64,000 nucleotides of DNA, from assembly GCA_001600875.1 (NCBI GenBank), contig BCLD01000004.1:632553-696552 (forward strand), read 5' to 3'. Position numbers and translations under genes: made by a program. This DNA is from Solicoccozyma terricola. Its lineage: Eukaryota > Basidiomycota > Tremellomycetes > Filobasidiales > Piskurozymaceae. Of this stretch, positions 1 to 10,110 are shown one piece after another. Numbering within the stretch: position 1 is the first letter of the stretch; each line of letters begins with the position of its first letter. The notes under the pieces were generated by a model that ran no database searches, was not told the origin of the DNA, and saw only the letters and a program-made list of their open reading frames with translations.

Positions 1-3000
1 ATGACCTCGAACGGAAAAAAGTCTGCGCTTACTTTTGAGCTCCAAAGGCCCACAATCTCAGTCTGCTCTACCTTCGCAAGTTCCGGGAAAATGGAGAAGA
101 TCGTGTCCGAAAGCTTTGGCATGACGTTGCCGGTGGCAGATGTTCCCTGCAGTTGCAGTGGTGGATCTTCTTCCTTCTTCTCTACCTTTTGAGCTATCGC
201 AACCTTCTGTACGTCACCAGCGGTGATGGGAGATCGGCACAATAAACAGCGGTTTCCCGCCGCAGTTCCGCGGTAGAGAAAGAAACAGTCTGAGCAGATA
301 GCGTGCCCGCAGCTTTTCAAGAGGACAACTTGCGCAACCTCAATAAAGGGAGTGAGACAGAGCACGCACTTGTCCTCTTGATCGTCTGAGCGTTGTTCTC
401 CGAGCGAGCGCAGCTTCCGGCGCCAAATCAGATTGAGTAGGGTTAGTGGCGATGTCGGCAGCGAACTGGTCCCAAACTTACATATCGTAGTCTAGCTTGG
501 CCTAGCGCAAGACCTTTTTCCAAAGCATTTATGGCATGTTGCGTTGTGTCAAGCTGCGTTTCCAGAGGCACTTGCCCATACGTGGGCTCTATCACAGAAT
601 CAGAAAGAGCCTGCAGATCCTTGAAATATGCAACTCGGATATTCTGCAGTAACGAGCACGTCAGTGCCCAAGAACTTCCCGGCACCAGGTCCAAGAGACT
701 CACGAATGCCTTGCGGAAGTCATCCAGTTCCTCTTCGAGTTTCTGAACAATCTCAGCTGATCCAGACACGCAGTATTTAGCACTAGGAGGTATTCCGAGG
801 ATTGCTCAATCTACGCACTTTGTGCCTTGATAGTTTGTCGGATACTTTGAACGGCGGCCCTGGTCAGCGCCACCTCTTCGGGAATGATAGCCCTATTTGC
901 TTTGCCTGCAACCAGTAGTGATCAGCATGGATTCCACAACTTGAGAGGGGCTGCAGAATAGAAACCTACCATTCAGCTCTATCTGGATCGCTCTCAATGG
1001 TCGTCCGATGTCACTATGGGCTTGTCGAAGTATCTGTCGCTTATTGACTAGATCAATCCCCAACTGCTCAACTTCGTCATCATCATCAATGTCAGGAAGG
1101 TTGCGCGTATCGACGTTGACTTCATCTTCAGCATTTTTTGCGGCCCTCGTCTTTCTCCTCTTTTCGATCCTGCCTTCGTGCGCAGCCAACAGTGTCCGCT
1201 GAATGCAGTGAAGAGAGGTGTCAGTAAAGGTGTTACGTTTGAAGGATGTCACATACCTCTTCATGCATGATTGCTCTGCGGTCCGCGAGGATGGCCGCAT
1301 AGTTGGCGAGAAATACCTCCAGCATCGCTTGGGACTTGAGGGTATGCTGATACTCCTCACCTGTCGCCTCGTTGTCGTGATCGACTGGCTCGTTGAGAAT
1401 TCTGACGATTTGACCTCGCCAATTCCACGCATGTTCCGCGTTATCATTCAGCAGGTCGACTGTTGCATCAGCCGCATCACGAGCATCACGTCCATAAATT
1501 CCTACTTCTCCCATGCTGTCCAACTCCATCTGGGGGAACCCCAAAACACCGCTCTTCTTTACGGCCTCTGCGATGATCTCCCTGTTGCGATTCGCCCTGA
1601 TTGCTGCCACTCTAAGGATATCACTCTGTCGGATATGTGTTGCTTCATTGTAGGCCTCCTTCTCTTTCTCTTCTTCCCCCGCAACATGGTAAACGTCTCC
1701 GAGGAGGAAACAGCAGCGATGTTTCAGCATAAGGAAGTCTTTCCTCCTCCCTCGGTAAGAAATAGCACGATGTCGCGCAGAAGCCTCCTGCAAATTGTCA
1801 GGCGGATCTTCCAGTTCACTGTTGTCATCGGGGCCATCATATCCAGGTGCTAGTCGATTGGCTTCATCCTGTAGAGTTGTGATGTGGACCGAAAGCTCTT
1901 TTCGAACACGTAGGAGCAGCTTCTCGTCGGGCCTCTCCCTAAGATGTAGCCATCGCGATCCAGGATTTGCCGTCGCTTCGCGTGTGGCTATACTGATGAG
2001 ACGACCATACATCTGTGCCTTCTCAATCTGGAGGGAGGCCAGTTCTCGCAAGCTTGACCAACGAGCGTTTTGCGCTTCCCATTGCATATTCGCAAGTGCA
2101 TCCTTCATCGTCATAAGTTGCTTGTGTGCGTGAGCGTCCATGGCGCCGCGAGGGGCCTTCAGTCTGTTCCGGCCCTGAGCGGCAATATGGACACTCAGCG
2201 AGCACGTCTGACGGAGGAGGTGTATCGCTGATCGGAGCTTTGGAGTGTCGAGAAACCACGGCGCAACAGCTGGATAACCATCTGGCGTGATCTTGAGGGA
2301 TTCAAGGGAGTCTTCGAGCGCCTCGAGGTAATACTGCTCAGAAACAAGCGTTTCAATGATCTCATATATGCAACGACGGTCGGAGGCGTCGTCGACTCAC
2401 CTGCATCTCAACTGGGGTAAGCTCAACGGGCACAATATACTTAGCAGGGGGTTCCTGTAGGCCGTGACTACCTTTGAGTTGTTTCTTCGTAGTCCGAATG
2501 CAAACTCGCTCGAACAGGTTTGTGAACGCCGGTGAGAAATAGGTTCGTTGCAAGTTCTGCCATTGTCGACTGCTGAGAGGCAATCCGATAAAGCGCAGTG
2601 AGCCATAAAGATCGCTAGTATTTGCCTTGGCCGGAGTTCCTGATACGGCCAATGAGTATGTTCGAGGGATGACTCTCATTGTCTCCGCAATCTTTGTGGT
2701 TCCAGCCGGGTCGGCCAGCTGGGTTTCATCGATAACTAGACGCCACCAATGCATCCCAACGATGGGCGATCGAGGCTGTTCTGACTGAGGCCCGTATTCG
2801 ATTCCGCCTCTACGTGGCCGTCTGGGAGGCGGCAAGCGGACGTTGAAATCAGACTGTAGAGAGTTGTAGTCCGTTATAACAACTTCCACGTTGGAGTCGA
2901 TGATATGACGAATGAAGCTCTTTGCCGGCTTTTCCATGTCGACCTCCTCGGACTCATTTTCGATTTCGTTCGGCTGCGCTGTTTTCCTGTAGTTTGCCTC

Positions 3001-4827
3001 GAGTTTCTTCCAGCCTTCATACCTGATCACTGTCACATCAGGAGCATGTTTGTTGAATTCATCGAACCATTGTTGCACAAGGGAAGCAGGCACAACGATG
3101 AGGGTTGCCTGCAGATTCTAGCGCGAATTAGTACCGGCATCTGGTAAGCAGCATATTATCCTTGACTCGCCTTCACTCTCTGCACAAGTTGCGATGACCA
3201 GTTAACGTAAGCGTGCGAGTTGTCAATCGTGGTGCGGACAGCCGAGCGTGGCTGGTACTTGAAATCGGGCCCTGAGTTCAGCAGGATCTGGTAGGGACAT
3301 CATGACTATCGAATTCAGCGAATCAATCACGTCGCCCAGCGTTGGACTTACTACTGCGATCACCTCTAGTGTTTTGCCAAGGCCCATCTCGTCTGCCAGA
3401 ATCGACCCTCGTACGTGACTCAATTTGAGGATACTCTTCTCATGAGAAACTTCAGCATCGAAAGTCCCTCTTTCCAGCCCCGAAAGCTTGCCCTGTCGTT
3501 TTGTCGACATGCCGCTGAGCTTTGACGGTCGGATAGTTCCGGTGAGACGGCAGAAGGATATGACCTTGTTCGTGTCCCCTATCGTGATATTTTCCCAGAA
3601 GCCGAAGGGATCCGTAGCGTCGGATTGAAAGATCGGATCAATGTGAGTCGCGTTCTCCCTCCCGAGGATAAATGCTACCGATCTCTTCTGGAACTCTAGC
3701 AACTCCACTTGTAACCTCCAAGGCTGCAATTTGCGCAGGACATGCGAAGGAATGCGCGGTGCTGGTAGCAGATTCTCGTAAAAAGTGCGAAGTGTGGTCA
3801 AAGCGCTTTGAGTCTCGAGTGCGGTCGCCAGTGGCGAGTCGATGTGCTGGGGGAAGAAGGTCTGTACCACCAAACGGAAGTTCTCACCCAGTCTCGCATC
3901 CACTGTCGAACATAGCCGAGCGACGCTCGAACAAATATTTAGCCTGATCGTAAAGACCAGCACCTTGTGAAAAGCAGACAGGTGATGTAGATCTGGCTTG
4001 ATTTCACCCAGCAGATTCTCGTTGCCTCTCGCCTTCTGCCACGAAATGGACAGGTTCACATCAACCTTGAAGATGTTGCCACCGGGATGGTTGCTGGCCA
4101 CGAGACTGCAGAGGGCAAATAACCAGTCACTGGAACGACCGGTCCCACCGAACCCGGCTGCCACGGATTCACTCGCCTGCTCGGGCGTTAGTTTCGCCTC
4201 AGGGAACTGAAGTAACCTTTCCACGATGAAGTCCTTCTCTGTGGCAGCTGTCGCTGGAGTTTCGGTCGTGATCCAGCCCTGTGCTCCGATACCGAACGTG
4301 CCCACCAGACCAAGAGAGCTGCCCTCTGGTATCGAGTCTGCCAGTAGATCAACGACTTTCGACAGGGAGTCCACTTGCTGCAGAAACTTGAGGTCCCGAG
4401 CACCGCAGTTGCGAGCTGGGTCGATGGTAAGGATTATGTTCGATTGATGCAAGTGAATGTGATCGTCATCGCTTGAGGCGGTGTCCTTATCAAAGGTGAG
4501 TTCCGCAGACAGATTTTGACCCTTGCCGTCGCCGTTATCGGGATCTGTCCTTGCCGTATGTGAGAGGGCGATGTAATCTCCGCTAGCTGAACGCTTCTGA
4601 CCACGAGGACCTTGACCTGCCTTGACATCATCGAGCGCTGCTTCTAGACCAAGTGTCCTTCGAATAGTTTTATCGAGCACTCCGGAGCCAACACTGTATG
4701 TGCCTTTGCTGGCATCCCATGAGGATTCGACAAACATGCTGGAATCGAGCAGAGATATGTCGACGGTGATGCGGTCATGCCCAATGGCGATCGCAAAAGC
4801 GCGCGGCAGGGGATGAGAGTATACCAC
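1..4827 (-). CDS. SHPRH/IRC20-type SNF2 ATPase with RING finger (3' part off window, 5' start unresolved)
   Basis: Nuclear SNF2-family ATPase combined with an E3 ubiquitin ligase RING, as in human SHPRH and yeast Irc20, which act in DNA repair and replication-fork tolerance. Seen in translation: Walker A in DEMGLGKT (about 3371-3397), then a TLIVVPASL-like segment and ITDYNSLQSD, the DExH-box equivalent DETQ (about 2728), and SGTPAKANTSDLYGSL motif III. A long helical insert follows (about 900-2150). A C3HC4 RING lies at about 237-368 (CVLC ... CGHAICSDC ... CLLC). The order ATPase half, helical insert, RING is the SHPRH arrangement; the helicase C-terminal half should lie left of base 1. The reading frame at 4827 opens with GTG and is in frame with a 3' splice site (CTGTAG), so an upstream exon is expected, perhaps the open frame at about 4840-5060. 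I could not join it cleanly or find its ATG. Several introns split the gene. Family call firm, ends not. Confidence 0.85.
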
Positions 4828-5106
4828 CTACAGGTTCGATATGATCTCGAGAAAGATGATCGATATACCGAGACAGGGCGCAGAGTTGCAGATTTGTAGA
4901 TCGGTATTGCAAGATCCAACAGGGACAGGACGTCGATTGCAGGGGTTTGTCAACAGAGTGAGTAGCTTTTTCTCAACTTTGCGGATGACGTAATCATAGT
5001 CATTCGGGTGGCGAATGTGTAGGCCATGTATGGGTACAACAGCGTCGAAGGCAGAGACAGTACACAGGGACAGCGAGCAGGGAGGACTCGTCAGAGGGGG
5101 AACAGC

Positions 5107-6697
5107 TTAAGCAGCCGTGGATGAATCCTCCGCTAAGCCTCCGATCACAGTATCGCTCATCTGAGCGTCTTGCTCTTCACCGAGACCGCGAGACTCCCAT
5201 AGTGCTTTCCGCTCCTCCATCAATCCACGGGCCCATTCTCTGACCGATGGGTGTTGCAAATGTGCTATGTGCCAGAAGAGCTACACTCAGTCACGAGCTG
5301 ATCCTCGTTCAAATTCGGGACTTACGCAGTGAACCGGTGAAAAAAGGAGCTAGAGTTTTGACATCGTGTGCTGAAGGGAGAGCGTCAGTTCTCCATCCCA
5401 GAATACCCCAGAACTCGTGAGAACTCACATCTTTCGTACTCCTATCAGTAAAGGTTCAATGTCAGCATACTACCTCCCGCGGGACGTCTCAACATGCACA
5501 TACTATTGCTTGCAACACCAGTTCGATGCGATCAAGATCTTTGACGAATTTGGATTCTGGAGTCTCTCGCGCTTCATATTCCTGAGGGTTGCAACATGTA
5601 TGAGCAGTGATCGGCGGAGATCAGATTTCATTCCTCTCGTACCTCCCAGAGGGAAGATATGCGCTCCCGCGCATCCTTGCAACCGTCGCCGCCTAACATC
5701 TCCTCCAAGAATGACTGCATCGCTTCTTGCTCAAGCTGAGAAAGAAGGAACCATTGTGAGACTTCTCGGGTTACTTATGAGACATAATTGGACGCCATTT
5801 GAACATACTTGATGCTTTACGCTTGCTGAGACGCCTTCGACAGGCGTGATATCACCGACACTGGATTTGTTCGCAGGTTCATCAGCCGCAGTTGGGTCTT
5901 CCCTTTAAAAAAGCGACGCACTGAGCTTCAGCCAAGTCATGTACCAGTGCCATCTGTTGCGCTTGTGTATCAGTCACGATCTATCAGACATCCAAATAAT
6001 GCAACACATACCTGGACACACCGACCTATGTCCAGTGGTCGAGCAGGATCCTGGGGTATCAGCATGCATAACATGGCCATGCGATACATGTGGTCTGCCA
6101 CACTGTGGCATCGTCGTCATTCTTAGCAGGCCACTTCTGAACCCATCCGAACGAGCCATGCTTACCTTTCTGCCTGCTCGATCCCCTCCCTGATCCAGCC
6201 GGATCTGATATCATAACAAAGGGAATATCAGCGAAAGCTGGGAACGACCTCGTCATGTTGCGAGACAAACCTCTTCTGGAGCTAACCATGTGATGGGAGG
6301 GTAGGAGGGATAGTTTCAAAGCCCTTGCATCTCGCAACACATTGCGATTACTCACCTTGAGCTGCTCTAAAAGGTGCATGAATGCCAGTCGATCAAGTCC
6401 TTCGTTTCCCGTTGATCTTATAGGATGTTCGTTTATCAGGCACGGCTTAGCCGCTACGTGTACGGTCTATGAGTATCTCACTTACTTGTAGAGTTCAGGG
6501 AGTTCCTTGCCACCAGCTCCACACCTTCTCACCGGGGTGGATCCTGCAGGGCTCGGAGTACCAAGTTGTGTGGTCCCCGAGGAGGATGCACGAGCGACGG
6601 ACGGCATGGTGTGAGTCAAGCGATAGACTGAGAAGAGAGACGGGGAAGATTTGATGTGTGACGACGACAGAGACTTGAAGGCGGACTTGACTGTCAT
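5107..6697 (-). CDS. HD-domain 5'-deoxynucleotidase, HDDC2/YGK1 family
   Basis: Metal-dependent HD-domain phosphohydrolase; the HDDC2/YfbR family removes phosphate from deoxynucleoside 5'-monophosphates. Spliced translation gives the family landmarks in order: LAFMHLLEQLK, SGWIREGIEQAESVADHMYRM (first metal His), ALVHDLAEAQVGDITPVEG (HD pair), LEQEAMQSFLEEML, ETPESKFVKDLDRIELVLQA (distal Asp), EYER, then HPSVREWARGLMEER near the C-terminus. The ATG at 6697 gives a basic, Ser-rich N-terminus (about 30 residues before the next Met) that might be a mitochondrial leader; this is inference. At least seven exons. A 13-nt microexon at 5429-5441 encodes the EYER segment. One oddity: the exon ending LAPFFTGSL (donor near 5335) and the last exon (frame LFWHIAHLQHP) do not join in frame with the obvious GT-AG pair, so that junction or a base there is uncertain. 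Confidence 0.85.
5429..5441 (-). other. 13-nt microexon of the HDDC2-like gene
   Basis: The preceding exon ends in phase 0 after LVLQAI and a GTATGT donor. A CTGATAG acceptor precedes 13 nt encoding E-Y-E-R plus one base, followed by a GTGAGT donor. The EYE(R/D) motif at this spot is conserved in the family, so the microexon is needed for a normal protein. Skipping it would shift the frame. Confidence 0.8.
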
Positions 6698-6834
6698 TCA
6701 GCGGGAGATGCGTAGAAAGTGATGCAACATGGAACTTGTTGATTTATTTATTTATCAAGGTCAAATTGTACACAAATGATGAAAATATGAAAAAAATATT
6801 ATTTATTGACGTGACAATGCCGGACAACCAACTA

Positions 6835-8287
6835 TCAGCCTCGCACTTGCAGTCCCACCACATTGCGGAGTAGGTCCTCCTCCACATCCCGCTGTAGCAG
6901 TGTGTCGGCTGTCAGACCAGAATTCATCGTCCAAGTGTACGCAGATTGAAGTATGGAGTCGGTGAGAGGCAGCGAATATCGTGCGACTATCCGGATGAGG
7001 TTGGATATGAGCGCTATAGCTATTCTTGATTCGGGAAGCATGTCCTGACAAGAAACACGCCCCCATCAGCCTGAGAAGGAGATTCCCACCGCTCTGACAT
7101 ATATACGCAGAGAACTCACATCGTTCTGATTGCTGTACACCCCCTCACCTTCGAACCCTGCAGACCCGTCAGCAGAATCCGTCCGGTCCGTATGCTGACA
7201 GACCCAGATGTAGCCGTTCAGTCCTAGGAAGACATCGACCCCTACTGGGCCACATGGAGGTGGTAGAGTATAGATGTGGGTCTTTAGGCGACGGATCAAG
7301 GAGGACGGGATGATGACGAGGGAACCATTACGCAGCTAAACAAGAGGTAGATGGTGGCGTTTCAGCATTTCTACACATTTGAGGATGTGGCGCCTGAAGA
7401 TCACCTTTCCGTACTGTGTTGACCTGGTGTGCAAGCTGATCATTCCGTCACCCATGATCTGCTGCACTTCAGCAACCAAAAGCTAAAAAGGGTAAAGAAG
7501 GAGAGGGCCGGGGAGGGGTCCAGAACGTCAGTGGACACTCTTGAGGGTGTACTGAGGGATGAGCTGAACTCACATCGCCCTCTGCTAAAAACTCCCGCAT
7601 CTTCAGGGCATCACTTTCAACCTTCCTTCTCTGTGGCGCCGCAAGAAGGGAGTTTGAAGTTATTTGTTCATGTTTGGATCGCATACTTTGAATGGCTAAC
7701 TCACCTGCACACCTCCTGGCAGGTTGACCGAGCTCAGCATCAGAACAGCGTCTTGTCGAGCATTGGCATCCACTTTCCATCGTTGTTGTGCGACCTGGCC
7801 GTTGGATTAGTCCAAGAGAAGTGAGGCAAGGCATCTCCGATGTCAGCTTTCAGAAGGTTATAACTGTTCTACCGGCCATAATCACCTCTACTATCCGGCC
7901 GACTACGAGATCTCCAACCTCTGGGGTATATCTGCGGATTTGGACGGATTGTAATCTACCTTGATATAACATCGAGCTATTTTGAACTTACCTCGCCTTC
8001 AATGGTCTGACCGACACCAGCTTGTTCACCCTCTCGATGGATCCAGTCACCGAAGCAACGACATCCTCGTCATCGACATACGTTCCATGACCTCTCATAA
8101 ACTCTTTGGAGCTCGTGATTGTCTCCCCGGGAGAAGTCAAGAACTTTTGAGTACTTGAGCCCTCTCCCACATCGTACTCGTCCTCGACATCCATTTCATC
8201 TTGGAGGTGTGGATGCTGCCGAGCAGCGATGGACGTGTCCTCGACATGGAAGAGGGGTAGAGGTGGAACGGTGTTGATGGTGAGCAT
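6835..8287 (-). CDS. RRP4: Exosome complex subunit Rrp4 (EXOSC2)
   Basis: RNA-binding cap subunit of the RNA exosome, which trims and degrades RNA in nucleus and cytoplasm. The first exon (ATG at 8287) encodes the N-terminal domain with SPGETITSSKEFMRGHGTY and a VASVTGSIERVNKLVSV strand pattern typical of Rrp4. Following exons give YTPEVGDLVVGRIVEV, RWKVDANARQDAVLMLSS and LPGGVQRRKVESDALKMREF, the S1 domain. Then come LRNGSLVIIPSSLIRRLKTH and GVDVFLGLNGYIWVCQ, the KH-like domain. The C-terminal exon ends ...LRNVVGLQVRG. Multi-exon. Its start is divergent from the Sec72-like gene across a 215-bp shared upstream region. Confidence 0.93.
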
Positions 8288-8502
8288 GGCGGACTGGAGT
8301 AATGGGGAGGTTGGTGGGTGGTTATGCCTTCTACATGCTGCGAGGTTAAGACGCAGGATCGATAATTACTGCGATTACGTAATTGAATAACTGCTCGTGT
8401 CTGCCTCGGGAGGTGACTGCCAGCTCAACCATCTATCCACCCATCCATCCACCCATCCATCCACCCATCCATCCATCCCCGTCGCTCAACACGATAGCAA
8501 CC
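8288..8502. promoter_or_regulatory. Bidirectional promoter between RRP4 and the Sec72-like gene, with a 12-nt tandem repeat
   Basis: 215 bp separate the two divergent start codons. The stretch 8441-8477 consists of three near-perfect copies of CCATCCATCCAC, ending 25 bp before the plus-strand ATG, so it probably lies in that gene's 5' leader. No clear TATA box is visible. Confidence 0.6.
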
Positions 8503-9525
8503 ATGGCTGCAGTCACTCCTGTCCGACCTCCTGGCATGATGCAAGGTGCGGTTCCAATGCAACAGCCGCCCATGCCAACTGCAACAGCCGCACTCCTCGA
8601 CTCCATACCGTTCACCCAGGTGCGATTCGCCCTGCGTGATCCTCCTCCTCGACCGCAGGACGCTCCGCCAGCCCATCCGCTCTTGGTCTGCGAAGAGCAT
8701 CGGATAGATGCGTGCAAGCCGTGTGGTATCCATTTCGGCGCTGTCAACATTGCGAATCTATACATGCCAATGCTAGCGAAAGGCATGGTCCCGCCGCCTC
8801 CGAATGTGCAGTATCCACGCCAAGCTGAAATCATAAAGGAATTTCGCGAGCAGGGTAATGTGAGCTTGAAAGCGGTGCTAGACTACGCATCCTGCGCAGG
8901 TTCTGATCGGTTATCCACCCCAATTTGACAGGCCGAGTTCAAGGCATCCCGCTATTCGTCCGCCATCGACCTTTATACCAAATCGATCGAACGTTCATTT
9001 CAGAGACCACCATGGGAGATGACCAACACCACCAAGGAGGAAGTGATAAGTGCATTGCTAAATCGAAGCGCAGCTTACGGCGCGGTGAAGAATTGGTGGG
9101 CGGACTTTCATTGATCGGCGGAGGAGTACTCTACTTTTCTCCCATCTGACCTTCTTCCCTCCAACTCAGGCCAGCCGCATACGCAGACGCAAATGCATGT
9201 ACTCAGCTGAACAAGACTCATCCAAAAGCATACTTTAGGTGAGTGTGAGCTGGCCAGGGACGTATTTGCTCGGATCCAGATTCCTGATATGTGCTATGTT
9301 TCGCCACCACAGGAAAGCGAAGGCCTTGATGGGTTTGGACCGATCACAAGATGCGTACACAACATTGATCACTGGACTCACGTATTCTCCAGATAATTCT
9401 GTGAGCCTAGACCTCTGCACTTTCTTGCCATTGGCGTTTTGCTTATCGTTCTCGCCGTTGTTCCAAACCCCCGTTAGGAGTTGAAAACTTACGCCGACGA
9501 AATCAAAGCACAGATATCAACATGA
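8503..9525 (+). CDS. TPR protein similar to fungal Sec72 (Sec63 complex subunit)
   Basis: Probable non-essential subunit of the ER post-translational translocation (Sec62/63) complex. ATG at 8503 sits in a good context (CAACCATGG). Exon 1 encodes a Pro-rich N-terminus, then [20 protein letters not shown] and [13 protein letters not shown], and ends at REQGN. After GT-AG introns, spliced exons give [79 protein letters not shown] and a final [15 protein letters not shown]. That is three tandem TPRs, the second spread over an intron. The segment PPPP..V.P.R...I...RE.GN before the TPRs and the R.PWE insertion between helices match what I know of filamentous-fungal Sec72. The four-Cys/His stretch near residue 70 is unexplained. 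Five exons. Confidence 0.7.
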
Positions 9526-10110
9526 GATGAGTTGTGGTTTGCGACTGCCATACGGACTTTCGGCCAGTGAACCATCCAGCTGTATCAATATAACATGTTA
9601 TGACATTACGATTTCCTCATTTCTTCATTCATTCATTAGGCCAGAAGATCGAGGCATCACTTCAAAGTGCAACCCAAAAATAATGAAAATGCCAGACATC
9701 CCCAGAGTGAAATAATCGTCATTCCGGGGTTCCTCCATGATCATATGCCATCATAGCTAGAGCCTGTTCGTAGCGGTCAGCAGTATATCGCTCCTCCTAC
9801 CTTCTGCCATTTCATCTGTCCCAATGAAGATACACGTCATAGTGGGGATGAAGCCACACGTTGATATGGGGATGATTACACGTCATGACTCCGCCCCCCC
9901 ACTTCTCACGGTGACCACCCCACCCCCCTCCCACCCCCTACCCGCTACAATCCCTCTTATGCATTCCAGCGCTTCTCTTCGTCGTCCTTGTTGACATCCC
10001 CCCCCCCTTGCAAATCAATAACAAACAACCCAACAACAGGCGCACATAGCCACCACCTCCGTCCACTCCTCCTTACCCTCGGCCACCTCCTCCCGCCGAC
10101 GGTCTCAGCC
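9526..10110. promoter_or_regulatory. Intergenic region upstream of the SET-domain gene, C-rich leader
   Basis: 585 bp between the Sec72-like stop and the SET gene ATG. No gene is supported. The right half (9893-10085) is strongly C/T-rich on the plus strand, with C runs of 6 to 9 bases, and probably forms the promoter and 5' leader. The frame open from 9988 begins with TTG, not ATG, so the SET gene start is placed at 10111. Confidence 0.6.

Noticed and set aside
8425..8834. Minus-strand frames with MDGW repeats
   Set aside because: Antisense of the CCATCCATCCAC leader repeat and of exon 1 of the Sec72-like gene; no domain.
9988..10110. Longer N-terminus of the SET protein
   Set aside because: The frame starts at TTG and consists of C-rich leader; ATG at 10111 has better context.
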